From Adineta ricciae (lineage: Eukaryota; Rotifera; Eurotatoria; Adinetida; Adinetidae), in contig CAJNOJ010000093.1 in NCBI GenBank assembly GCA_905250025.1, forward strand, positions 300,388-364,387: a DNA stretch of 64,000 nucleotides, in the 5' to 3' direction. Below are positions 11,350 to 22,625 of the stretch, one piece after another; the stretch's first letter is position 1, and every line of letters starts with the position of its first letter. The notes below the pieces were generated by a model. The model was not told the origin of the DNA. It saw nothing but the letters and a program-made list of their open reading frames with translations, and did not search any database. The translations under genes were made by a program, and so were the position numbers.

Positions 11350-12047
11350 GTGATCAAACTAAACACGATGCTATTGTTCAGTTGCTTTGAAATCGTCAAG
11401 AGCATGATCGTCGTCGTCTAGTAGAAGATTTAAATGTATTTCGAGCGAAATATCAACAAGCAACTGATGCTTGAGAATACGATTTAAATCTAAATGACAT
11501 AACTCAATCAATAAATATTAGCTGTTTATATTTTGATGGCGAAGACCGGAATAAACAAGATCGAGAAAGAAAACAAAAGAATCCGATGACTCGATGGATT
11601 GCTGAGCAGGTGGTGTACAAACAATTATAATAAAATCAGCCGATATCTCGTTTGTTTAGTGTCGTCGGAAATGTCTTGAAATCGAAGAACAACGCATGAC
11701 TGATAGAGCATATGATTACAATCAGCTGGCGATCGTCAATCATATGAAAACCCTCGAAGCCATACAAATAATGCGACGACGCCAGTTAAACAATAACGTC
11801 AAAGCATTCAATCAAGTATTAGTAATAAATCAATAGGCAGTGTATTACTAAATGAATTCATATTCGATTTATCAATAAGCTGAGCAAAAAACAATGTCAA
11901 CGACGTGTAAAAGAAACAAGAGATTAAAAACATGTTAATAGATGAAATCTTGACCGAAAATAAGTACTTATCGAAATCTCAATTTCGTACTCAACGTTGG
12001 CTGTTAACTCATTTGAAAGACATGTCGTCATCGAGTTCTACTCGTTG
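11350..12047 (+). pseudogene. decayed RIB43A-like (RIBC) ciliary microtubule protein gene
   Basis: Translating around in-frame stops recovers a RIB43A-family protein in order. A segment KHDAIVQLL-stop-NRQEHDRRRLVEDLNVFRAKY corresponds to the RIB43A helix before the F-x-R block. Next is DA-stop-EYDLN, where a TGA stands at the place of Arg in the conserved RREYDLN. Next is FDGEDRNKQDRERKQ matching F.GEDL..K.R.K.Q, then MTRWIAEQ, a candidate intron, RAYDYNQLAIVNHMKTLEA, and finally NMLIDEILTENKYL..RTQRW, matching the family's DLLTENP..RW. At least two TGA codons, a frame change near 11830-11930 and a missing C-terminus show it is not a working gene. RIB43A proteins are protofilament-ribbon microtubule inner proteins of cilia. 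An intact copy presumably exists elsewhere. Confidence 0.72.
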
Positions 12048-12256
12048 AATTCAAAAGGGCGAGTTTAAATCATTTTCTGTGTACTTTATGCTGCTCGTTC
12101 TGTACTCCTCTATCCGTCACCGACATCTGCACACGAAAAACACCAAACATTTGGATTTCAAGCACCTGGCTCGTAGCTTTTTTTTTCTCTCTCATCGTAA
12201 TAGAATAGAAACAATAAATAAATGACGTTACGCATGCATAGACGTTATCCTCATCG

Positions 12257-12264
12257 TATAAATA
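12257..12264 (+). promoter_or_regulatory. TATA box upstream of the C2-domain gene
   Basis: TATAAATA in an otherwise mixed sequence, 84 bp upstream of ATG 12348, at a plausible distance for a start site near 12290. One of the few clear core promoter elements in the window; no splice acceptor abuts this ATG, consistent with conventional transcription start. Inferred. Confidence 0.45.
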
Positions 12265-12347
12265 ATAGCTGAATTTTACTCACAGACCATTTCTTCTTTT
12301 GTTTTTTTGTACTTTTCTGACAAAACGAAAATCGACGTAAGATTTCA

Positions 12348-12784
12348 ATGGCTCAAGGACGTCTTCGCGTGACCATAGTCGAAGCAGCCAAACTTGTTGA
12401 TAAAGATAAAACAGATTTTAATGATCCCTATGTGGAAGTTTACATCGATGAAAAGACTAAACATCGAACTAAAGTATTAAAAGATGTCGAACGACCCGTG
12501 TGGAATGAAACATTTGAATTGTAAGTAATGAAAGCTTTTTTTATTCAAATTTCATATTTTAATTTAGTAATACATGGCCAAGTAATGAATATGTTCATAT
12601 AGATGTATATGATGAAGATGAAGGCAAAAAACCTGATTTAATCGGTTCAACGAAAATCGATCTCGATGATGTTATTAAAAAAGGACGCTTTGACGATTGG
12701 GTTAAACTACCAGGTTTTCTCGGATTTGGCAGTCGTGGCGATGTACATATTCGTATGACATTCGAAAAAACATCCACAGAGTAA
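12348..12784 (+). CDS. small single C2-domain protein
   Basis: Two exons, 12348-12520 and 12568-12784, joined in phase: 129 residues, almost entirely one C2 domain. It begins GRLRVTIVEAAKL and contains the calcium-loop residues D..DFNDPYVEVYID and, after the intron, VYDEDEG with the expected Asp positions, so calcium-dependent phospholipid binding is likely. No other domain and no membrane segment. Comparable stand-alone C2 proteins occur in plants, protists and invertebrates. The stop codon TAA overlaps a GTAATG that could be read as a donor, but no in-frame continuation is evident. It converges with the gene ending at 12867, with only about 80 bp between them. Confidence 0.83.
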
Positions 12785-12866
12785 TGTTATTTATATATAC
12801 ATGTACTAATTTACTCTGTATTTCTTTTTAATTTGTAAAAAAAAAGGAAACAATAAAGAGTTTCTC

Positions 12867-13992
12867 TCATGCATCACCACAAGGTACATTATCGACGGAT
12901 GAGTTACATGTACCACTATCAGACGAGGAAGACAAGGAATCTGTATCGACATAACTGTCATTGTCTGCTGTTGATGTGACGCGCGAATTGCTCATACGAT
13001 TCCGTAGTACAACAGCGGAATGAAGTGCATATTTTCGATTAAGATGAGTACAGCTTGATCGACGAATATCACTGTTACTCGAATAGCAGCAATGTGTGAT
13101 TAAACGTGAAGGTCGTTCAGAACGCAGATAATGATAGCGTTGACCTTTTTGAGGATATACTGGATTGGACTTGATCTGTTGAATATTCTGAATTTTACCG
13201 TAAATCGAAAGAAACATTTTCTTCAAATCATGATCAGCACGACGGATTTCTGACTAGAAAAGACGAGAACAACAAACACATGAGGTATTTACTGTTCTAT
13301 TCAAGGTTGTTTAGACGTACTAGTTCTTCTTGTATTACATCGAGAATATTTCTCGATGATGAAGATGAAGATCCCTGATCGTCTTTAATATGATTTAATG
13401 ATTGGTCACAGAGTTGACTTGTCGATTTTGATAGATATCGTTTAGATGAATCTAATGATATTGTTTTATTCTTGACAATCGAATACGATGGTGACAATGA
13501 TGATGATGATGATGATGATGAATTGTCTTGTACAGGTGTAATAGATTTAGATGGATCATTGTTGGTTAAATTCATTGGATTTTTTGTTTGTTGAGAGTTA
13601 ATTGGATTGACTAGAGTTGGAGATGAGAGGTTCGGAATTGATGGAGTTGTCTGTTTGCTCGATGGTGATGATGGTAACGGTGGATTCGGACGAATGCATG
13701 CAGATTCATATGTATTTAAACGTTCCTGTATGGTGGGTGCAGTTGTCCGTCGACGTCTCGTATGTGAACTAGTCGACTCTGATGATGAACAATCTGAGGA
13801 TGAGAAAAAGCCTGAAGTATGACTGGATGTCACATCGAACAATATTGGTATAATTGTTGTTGGACTTTGGGATAATGTTCGTAGAGCAGATGATGATGGT
13901 TGTGTTTTGTCGATGATTTCAATTTCAGATGGATGACGACTGTAAAATTTGGCATAGAATGAACGATCACGTAGGAAAGAAGGAAGGTGCAT
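12867..13992 (-). CDS. Ser-rich protein with a LURAP1/FAM89-like helix
   Basis: Two exons, 13992-13321 and 13253-12867, using donor GTACGT and acceptor TTTTCTAG in phase 0: 352 residues. Reading through without splicing would stop after RLNNLE, so the spliced form is preferred because it joins a helix across the junction (VIQEEL + SEIRRADHDLKKMFLSIYG). That helix, with the pattern E..LR..D..L...L.....I..I, resembles the leucine-rich adaptor helix of LURAP1/LURAP1L and is followed, as in that family, by a Ser-rich tail with DTDSLSSSS. The first 200 residues are low-complexity Ser/Thr/Pro, including an eight-Ser run coded by a (GAT)n tract. The ATG is 1 nt after a strong TTTTCTAG. Family assignment is tentative. 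Confidence 0.55.
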
Positions 13993-16265
13993 TCTAGAAA
14001 AAAAAGACCTAGAAAATGTTGTTCATTACATGCAACTCGCCATTGAACTCGGAGCTAATTATAAGCATTCTTTTTCTAAGAATAACATCTATGCCTATTG
14101 TACGTGTGTTCTAGTTGATGTAATATGTATTTGGCCGATTCTTTCTTCTGTTAACAGTGAATCGGCATAATTTACTATGTGGGCTGAAGGGTAGGTTTAA
14201 TACAGGAGAAGTGAAGAGAGAAGTTCAATCTACTGATGTATATACGTTCTTTCAATAACGTATAGCAATATATTGAATAAAAAAGGAACACCTATAACTC
14301 ACTTATTCTACAACAACGACAAGTGATTTGACAATAAGTATTGAAATGGTAAAGTGTTGAATACTAGTGTCTGCTGAACGCGAATCACTCAAAGAATAGT
14401 AATCAAATATTGCTTTGTATGCGCTGTTATCCAAACATATTCATAAGATGCGTTTGTGTACAATATACAGGTACATCGATCATACGCATCTAGTACGATT
14501 TTATAATTATAGATTATTCGTAACGATGGTAGTACTGCGTACTTACACGTCTAGTTAATAGGTCTGTGCTCTACATATAGATGTGTGCGTACATATGTGA
14601 GTGTGTGCATCAAAGAACAGACGTGAAACCATTATTACTGGATCCTTTTACACAAGAAATTCAATAGAAGAAAAGGAGAGAAATACAGAGAAAGAGAGAG
14701 AGAGAGAGCTCGCGTGGCTTCAACTACCACAAAGAATGAGAGACGACAACGCTCATGCAGTCTTTTTTTATTATTGTATATTCAGTGATGTCTATTCTTA
14801 CCTACTATACCTGTTTCTAGTAGGGAAAGAGAAGGAAGAGAAGAACGATATTCTCCCCCTCTCTCTCTCTCTCTTTTTGTCTGATTCTCTTCCTTTTTAT
14901 AGTAGTCTGATCCATTGAACGATAAAAAAGACGGTGATGACGATAGCAAAAGCTAGACAGAGACATGCAAAGTGTCGACTGTCACTATCGGTCAACAGAC
15001 GGACAAGCTGAATAGTTATATCATTTATGGATTAAAATGTCGACAATAACGACCAACTGTAAAAGAGACATTCCTTCATGTTAAAATCATGTTGCACACA
15101 CAGACAGACACATTTGACTGCCGGTTGATCCTATTCAACTACTGCATACTTGAAAAAACCCGACAAGGCCATTATTGTTAAATAATGACAAGTAATACAA
15201 GAGATCGAGATTATAAAAATGAATTTTCTCCAATTTTTTTTTCTTTATTTACTTGACAAATATTTTCTTTTATGTTATACTGATTTCTCTTCATTCCCGT
15301 TCGTTACTCTTCTATAGATTGAAAAAAATCACTTTTTTCCTTACACTTCAAAAAACATATACATATACACCGAAAAAAAAAGTCATCATATAATCAATCA
15401 AACCGGTGCTTGCTATCCTCATACAAAACTTTACTTGACATTAATGTTCATTCTTGCTGATTCATTGTCCTTGTAAGTTTTATAGCTAAGTCAACAGCTA
15501 ACATCATATCATGACACAATTTTTTGTCATATTCACATCCGTATGCCAGTTCATGATTGAGCGTCGATGCATTTTGAAAACTTATTATATTGGATCATTT
15601 CAAAAAGAAGAGACATGAATAAAAAAAACACTTCACATAATTAATGACATTATTCAACAGTTTGGATTACGTCAAACTTTGCTTTTTTAATCAGAAGATC
15701 TTGTTCTTTTTTTTCCCCAAGAAAAAAAACCCGATGCACATCTACGTCAGTATGGTATATAAATCGCTCAATGATAACAAACAGTTGACTTCATGACGCA
15801 ATACATCACAATCCTGTTACATTAAAGAGTTTTGTCATTGATGAGCTATTGAACCCGTTGAACGAGAACAAAAAAGACTTTGCTCAACAGTTTTTTCATT
15901 ATCGTGAATATTGCTTCCATAGGGTCGATGAATGAACTTTAATCAGTGGGATAATGTGTAAGTCGTATTTAATATGCTTGTCTTGCATTTCAAAGTCAAA
16001 ATATTCGTGATGAGGGCTGACAAAATACTTCGGAGATTAGATTGAATAACAACAAGTCAGTTTCATCTTGATCAAGGTTAACAGATAACAATTGTGATTG
16101 AACGGCATCTCGAGTGAATTCTCAACTATCGATATACACAGTCTAAAAGAGAAAATGAGTTTGTATGAGGAAAAAATATTGAACTTACATCGACAAATAA
16201 AGATTTATTTGATTAGAAAAACAATGAAATCTAAAAGATGAAAACAGAAGATGCGATGATGGTTT
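13993..16265. other. long intergenic region with microsatellite tracts
   Basis: No supported gene in about 2.3 kb. Holds a GA-repeat tract (about 14690-14710) and a complementary CT-repeat tract (about 14858-14876), plus several poly(A)/poly(T) runs at 15230-15380 and 15700-15730. Short open frames around the repeats are low-complexity artefacts. Confidence 0.5.
14690..14876. repeat. GA and CT microsatellites in inverted orientation
   Basis: A GA-rich tract (about 14690-14710) and a CT-rich tract (about 14858-14876) about 150 bp apart, complementary to each other, so the transcript or single strand could fold into a long stem. Likely a simple-sequence curiosity. Confidence 0.6.
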
Positions 16266-17055
16266 TTATTCACTTTTTAATCGTGTTGATAACTGAACAG
16301 TTTGTTCATTGGAGAATTGTTTACTAAGTTTTTGATCTAGACAATCAAATTTCTTGTAAATCTCCTCGGTTCTATCTTCAGTTCTTTTCAAATCTTTCTT
16401 ATATTCTTTACACAGTTGTCTCATTTCATCACGAATAACAATAAAGTCAGTTAGCTGTTTTTCTAATTCAACAATACGTTCTTGTTGTAACTGATTTTCT
16501 TCGCGTAAACGTTCATTTTCTTGTTTAATGTCATTTAGAACAGATATATCAACATTTAAGCCAGTCTGTTGACGAAATGTTAGTTCTTCGAGATCACGAA
16601 CAAGTAAATATTCACTATTCGAACGTGCAGTTAAAAGCAAAACTGGTTCTTGATGACCGTTGAGTTTCGTTAATTGATTTAAAGTTATTTCACGAATATC
16701 ACAATGTGGAATAAGACAGATATCAATGTCATCAATGTTGGTTTTCGATAATAGCATTCGATGTAATGAGAAAAATTCACGAATGAGATCATCAATTGGT
16801 AGTGTCTAATAGAAATATTCATAGAAGGAAATAGTAGTGACAAACTCGATAGAACATACTTTCGAACCATCGATAAGTATACGCGCAGTTAGGGGTTGTT
16901 CAGTGTAGACAAGACGAATAGGTTTGTAACCTTTTTGAAGACAAGCTGTTTCATTGCGATCAAGTGGTCGAAGGCAAGTCGATCTTTCGGAGAAGAACAG
17001 TCGGAAGATTGATTAGAGAAAACAAGGAAGTATTTACATACGAGTTTGATGCCAT
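16266..17055 (-). CDS. orphan coiled-coil protein
   Basis: Three minus-strand exons: 17055-17042 (only 14 nt), 16983-16860 and 16805-16266; phases agree and give 225 residues. The first half (about 1-110) is a compact, possibly ubiquitin-like or globular region (KPIRLVYTEQPLTARILIDG, then LPIDDLIREFF, ICLIPHCDIREI). The second half (about 125-215) is a strongly charged coiled coil starting IKQENERLREENQLQQERI. Ends TAA-type stop at 16266. No recognised family. It sits near genes for axonemal proteins, but nothing in the sequence itself links it to cilia. The four-codon first exon is inferred from ATG plus GTATGT donor and is the least certain part. Confidence 0.65.
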
Positions 17056-18940
17056 GATCCACGATATCAAATAATTGAATTCATGTACAGAGTGACGTGA
17101 CAATTGAATAGTAGTAACTGATTCATTCATTGACACTTTGTATAAGAGAATCAACGAATGGAAATTTGTCTATCGCCTCTCTATAGGCGAGCATTAGAAT
17201 ATATTTTATGTATGAGATTTGCGTCGATTTTGATATATTTAAACAAAATCTATTATTAAAAAATAAGAAAATAGCGTCGCTAGTAGATGGCGTTAATTCC
17301 TGTTCAATTTCACGGACGTTTCATTGAAGTAAAATACACTTCTATAAATTAACGACAATGAAACCACAGCACATAATCTGTTCGCTATGCTAAAGTGAAT
17401 TTTATGCTTTTTTTTAAAAGTAACATGGCCGTCGTCACCTTATTTTATCTGACGATCGATTCTCATGGATGATTTCCGTAGTATTTCCATTTCAATGAAA
17501 TGTACAATACTCTGTTTGATAAAACTACTCTTGTATGGTAGATCTTGATGTACTCTCCTGTTTCTTCTCTCAGAGTCGAGAAAGTCCAATGTTTATAATA
17601 AGTGCTGGAACGTTGAAATCAAATTAGCTTAGAGTAACAGGATTTGCCTCCAGATATCTTTCAGCCGTGATATTACAACGAAAATATTAATTCTTTCATG
17701 AAATAGTCTCATAGTAACTGTAAGATTAAAAGAAAGGATTCCATATAGTCCGATGGATCTATTTCGAACACTTTTAAGAATTGAAGAAATTTCAAGTGAT
17801 TTCCTGTTGATTTTCAATAATTTTTTCTATATATTTCAGATCCTAAAGTCACTTGGAATAATAGGTGTTATATTTGATCTTTTCACATAATGTTACTTGG
17901 ATAGCTTATGACTCATCCGACTTTTACTGATCTGTTTTTGAAGCAAGAACCTTTCACAGAAGTCTTATCGACTACTTACCAGTTCAGTGACCTCTCTCAA
18001 ACAATATGGAGATTATTGAGGGAAGAGCATGCCACCTGCGAAGATTTTCTCATTATATATTCATTCATATTCGAAAGCAAATTAATCGACTTGTTGACAT
18101 TGATTCTCTACACTGATAGGTAAATCATACAGAATAAAATAGTTTAAGTGTGCGATATACATACCGAAATCTAGAAAAGCCCTGTGCAAATGAGAGGACA
18201 AAGTATCGATTAATATTTTGCATAACAAACTACTCACAAATCCATCCAATGTTTACAGAACTCGTGTTAAACTCAACAATTGTAGGAGATCTGATGTAAT
18301 GAATATGACACGATTTAAATGCATCTTTCTTATATCTATTCCGACTACTGATATCCTTTAAAATTGTTTTTCGAATTCGGGATGACTATTCATCAGAGTA
18401 ATCGCCATACATTCCTTTTAGAAGCTTTACATGGTAGTTTTCTGACAATCTCCGATGAATTTGATGGACTTCTAACTTTCATAAACTTTGAATGTTACAC
18501 TGAAGAATGTATAGTTTTCAAGATATTTAATTGAGGTTGGGAAAATGGTTATAAAAAACTATCTCAAACCTATGAAAGCGGCTTCTTTCACCTCGAGCTG
18601 CGCATAAAGGGAAATATAAATTGAGATGCTTCTATGAAACGGGAACATGTTGATTTTGAAATCATTAAAACTAGGCAACATGTTCGTAGTGAAATCCGTG
18701 TCATATAACACTTTCTAAGGGACATAAATAGCATTTGGAAAAGAAGAAAACGGGAATAAAAATAGTTTATGAACAATATTTGATCTATTTTCGTTCATCT
18801 CTCTATCACAAATCAGCACTTTCAAAATATGTAGGCACAATCACGCTCATATATTTAACAAAGCAGATAAAAAGATAAAACGAACAACATAAGTACAAAC
18901 GAGTATTGTGATGTGAGTGGTACTGATTATTGATACTTAT
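17056..18940. other. intergenic region
   Basis: About 1.9 kb without a supported gene. Short frames exist on both strands (for example 17908-18123 plus) but lack recognisable similarity or neighbouring exons. AT-rich throughout. Confidence 0.45.
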
Positions 18941-19956
18941 TCAATTTATTTCTGTGTTCGGTACAACTTGATTATTGTTCAGATTATTTGCCGCTTGTTG
19001 AAATCGTTTGAAATGTATATCAATCAAGACATAACCAACTTGTTTACGAAATCGTCTCGAAACCGCGTAGAAAACATAGAACGGTGTCTAAAATCATCAT
19101 TGAAAGATACTTTCGTCGTCAACAATTAACTTACCGCATAGCTTTCATAATAAAATAAAATTGTTACCGACTGAATCATATTATTTCGCGCGTGTAATAC
19201 CGGATCTTGTTGAAGTGAATCTACAGTTAATGCATAAATATTCACAATTAAATACGGTACTGTCAACAGAACAATGAAAATCGCTTGAACTAATACCATC
19301 GCTGATAATTGCCGATTCCGACTTGAAATTTCAATATGTCGATTGCGATTGGCGTTAGTGCGACTAGTAAAAAATGCTAGTGAAGCAAAGGTAATCATGA
19401 TAATAAGTGGCAGAAAACCGAGCAGGAGAGGGAAATAGAAAAACGAAACGTATTTAGCAAAGCTCGAGTCAACTATTTGGCATACGTCATTTACCGAACC
19501 AAAATAAAGCAAAAAGGGAATTCCGTGAATGAGAAAAATAATACAACTGATGAAAACATGTCGATGAGCTAATTGTAGACTACTCAATCGTTCATGTTTC
19601 ATTGACACAAACTGATCCACTATTGCTAACGACATACAAGTTAAAGAAATCAAAGCGGAGTATTGCACGGTAAACATTCGAAGCTTACAAAACCAGGATA
19701 CTCGTGTTGGATCAACGTAAAAACCGTAGGAAAGTATTCGAATTAATAATGAAGTTAACAATTGAGTAACATTCACAACTGAAGCCGTCGTCAGATAAAA
19801 CACACACGGAGTTGATCGAAATGTTTTCAATGTCATAAAAACCAGAATGTTTAGAAGACCACCGAAGAAGCCAGTGATTAACGTAAAAAAACCGAAGTAG
19901 ATTGTCATAGATTGACTGATCAACTGATAGGAAAAGATACTTGATGAATTTGACAT
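18941..19956 (-). CDS. class A (rhodopsin-like) GPCR, divergent
   Basis: Two minus-strand exons: 19956-19135 and 19087-18941, joined in phase 0 (donor GTAAGT, acceptor ATTTTAG), 322 residues. Seven hydrophobic segments are visible: about 14-40, 48-75, 86-110, 131-152, 173-197, 216-240 and 256-285. TM1 carries GGLLNILVF (the GN of class A). TM3 ends VDQF instead of DRY. TM7, which crosses the intron, reads SYATPFYVFY in place of NPxxY, followed by a typical helix 8, FRKQ. Looks like the FMRFamide/neuropeptide-receptor-like families expanded in bdelloids; ligand unknown. Start set at ATG 19956 (MSNSSS, with an N-glycosylation sequon) because the longer frame begins with GTG. Confidence 0.82.
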
Positions 19957-20719
19957 TGAAATTAATGTGCACTTGGTCACAGTGAAGCTGTCTTAATTTG
20001 AAATGATGAAAAAGTGTAGATTGTCTTATTTTGTTTGGTTCTTCAGTTATTCTTTAAATATCGACTGATCTAATTAAATAACGATACATAAAAGAATTAA
20101 TATAATAATTTTCTGATAGAGTGGAGTTCTGTCATTATGAGCAGTTTTGATCATCAGAGCTATGGAAGCGTCTTGCCGTCTGCGCTGTTTTTTCATTAGT
20201 AATAAAAAAATCATTTTAGCTATATGTTCTATCTACTCGCTCGACTATTTCGAACAATTCATATTTAGATAAAAGATGGGAATCCAGTTTTGAATTACCT
20301 GCGATGAAGTCGCTCGCATGATGGATGTGAAAATGTTAGATAGAAAAAGTAGAGAATCTGTTGATAGGTTACAAAGAGACAATTCCACTTATTCGACTTC
20401 GTTAATATTTATGCATCAGTGAATTCTGCTGAATAAGAAATTCACCCTCTTACTATGGTTGATCGACTATCTCAGAAGCAACACGTATGCGACGCAATTT
20501 AATTTTCATGTTGGAAGTTTGTGATGGTATATTGAATTTCAAGAGACTGTTTTTATAAAATAAGATTGCCGTTTAATATAAAAGATATTCTGAGAATTAA
20601 TTGTACTTATATCTTGGATTACTGAATACGCCGAAAGGACAAAATATATTCACATAGGGGCCTGGTGACAGTTGAAGGAAAATTCATTATACAGTCTATT
20701 TTTATACACAGTAGTGAAA
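19957..20719. other. GPCR upstream region and spacer
   Basis: AT-rich; no supported gene. Presumed promoter of the GPCR and 3' flank of FAM227. Confidence 0.4.
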
Positions 20720-22449
20720 TTAATGCTCCGCTGGCCATTCTTTGATATTTGTTCGTTCAATATTTCTCAGACGGGGAGTATTGGGTTGAATATCGCATTG
20801 TTGAAAAAACCAAGCTACTAATGTACTTTGATTGCTCAGTTCAACCAGTTCATTTTCAAGTTCAACTCGATTAGTAAAGTCAATCGAGACATTCTAGAAT
20901 ATGAACGATGAACAAAAGATGATATTTATCTTTTATGACAAGAGACATACTCTTTTCGGTGTTCGTACGACTGCTGATCGAACAGTCTCCTCTCCACTTT
21001 CTCCACCTAGCGTATCCAATTCTTCTTCAAGTCGACGAATCTTCTTAAAAACTAAATTAATAATGAAGTTTAAAGTGTCAAATTTTGAAAAGATACGAAC
21101 TTTCAGCTGGAGAAGAATTTTGTCGGGCTGCGTTATCGCTTGTTAACATTGTTGCATCTGCACGAATTTTCCAGCGCTTATACGTCTCTGGAGTTGCTTG
21201 TGATCCTAAACACCTTCAATTTCTTATCGTTCTTCGTCAAAACGAATTATACCTGACGCCCATTCAGAAATGGTACTAGCGATGAATTCCTTGAATTGAT
21301 CCGTGAAATTCATTCGTGAATCGGGACAAACGTCGAAATACATTTGGTAGACAGATTGAGATAAATACGAACCATAGATCTTGAATAAGCAAAGGTAGTT
21401 ATGAAGAACTTAATGAAAGTGGAAAGAAAAACGAACATTGAAAAATTTATCTCGAAACCACGAATCAACCGACAATAGTAGCTGCACGTAATTTTTTGCG
21501 ATACGTGTGAAATATTTCTCGCATTCTTCATCAGTATTTGTTGGTTTCTATAAATAAACTCTGTACTCAGTGATTATCTCCCGAATAATCCTATCTTACT
21601 GCAAAATATCGCAAATAAATCCACCAAAACGCATCAAGAAGTATATGTTGACTCGTTTCACTTCGAACAATTCGATTCCAACAAAAGAGGAAATTCTCCT
21701 ACATAAACAACAGAACATTCATGTACTTTGCGTGAAGAAAGTTCGAACTTTGAATTTTTGTGCTAGCGAGACTTTATTCAAAATCTCCACCACATCAACA
21801 ACCACACTGAACACTCGATCGTTGTATAAATCGAGTTGAAATGGCTTGTAACGGATATTTTCAACTGTTTCACGGTCATTTTCATTATCACGAACTGAGA
21901 AACTTGTAAGAATCTGTCGTCGTCGTTTAAGAACTACGCCTAATTCACTACCGGGATCGACATTCTCTAGTTCTACAACAAAAAACACATTCAATTGACA
22001 GGTATTCAATCAGTTTTTGTCCATACCTTCGGCGGTGAAGTCAAACGAACGAGCGACTGGTTTCATCGGAATAAATAAATCGGTTTCTTGTTGAAAAAAC
22101 ACATTGACATATTCATTGACAATTGCTTCACATTCTCTAACTCGATCTTCCAATGGTTGCAAAGCATTTAGATTCGTTTTAAACATATCCGAAAATTCCT
22201 ATGAAAGACGAGAGATCGTTGAAACATTTGCCGAAATAATCGATCAGATTACCTACGTTGTAAAAGTCATCAAAGCTATTCGGAAGAATATCGGTGGTTT
22301 CGAGAAGTAGCGGATCTGTCATTGGAAAATTCGCCTATAGAGAATTGAAATGAGAAATCAAATGAGAAAATGTATCTTACAGTTTTTTTACTATGACATA
22401 ACTCATCAAATAGTTGTAATTTTTTCGTTTTCGAGTCTTGTTCATCCAT
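20720..22449 (-). CDS. FAM227 family protein (FWWh domain)
   Basis: About nine or ten short minus-strand exons. Starts MDEQDSKTKKLQLFDELC at 22449, with the ATG 1 nt after a CATTTCAG acceptor, and ends at TAA 20722-20720. The hallmark is HILLDAFWWIYLRYF near 21600-21650, the FWWh motif that defines FAM227A/B. It is followed in separate exons by EKYFTRIAKNYVQLLLS, then YGSYLSQSVYQMYFDVCPDS and a block ending SEWAS, all family-conserved. The C-terminus has a short coiled segment (IRRLEEELDTLGG). FAM227 proteins are poorly characterised and restricted to ciliated organisms, with testis expression in mammals. Lies about 175 bp behind IQUB on the same strand, operon-like. Very short introns; the junction near 21700 (about 30 nt) needs confirmation. 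Confidence 0.8.
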
Positions 22450-22451
22450 TC

Positions 22452-22625
22452 TGAAATGTTTCTACATGGGAAAATAAACAAATATGTTTGGAAATCGAGA
22501 AATCCTATTGAACTTAAGTCACGACGAATTTAATGTGAATAAAAAAAATAAAAAGACAAGATGAAAGATTTCTGAAGACGTTTGAAGCAAAACGAAAAAG
22601 ACCTTGTCCATTTATTTGTCTAGAA
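22452..22625 (-). promoter_or_regulatory. intercistronic spacer IQUB to FAM227 with acceptor at its end
   Basis: On the minus strand, AATAAA (complement of 22611-22616) lies about 10 nt after the IQUB stop. The spacer ends with ACATTTCAG one base before the FAM227 ATG. Too short for a conventional independent promoter plus 5' UTR; reads as an operon spacer with a trans-splice acceptor. Inferred. Confidence 0.5.

Noticed and set aside
13607..13822. Open frame antisense to the Ser-rich gene
   Set aside because: Shadow of a low-complexity coding exon with no splice context or similarity.
14601..14918. 105-codon plus-strand frame spanning GA and CT repeats
   Set aside because: Composition is created by simple-sequence tracts (ERERELA, LSLSLFLSD).
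17908..18123. 71-codon plus-strand frame in the intergenic region
   Set aside because: No recognisable motif and no in-phase flanking exons.
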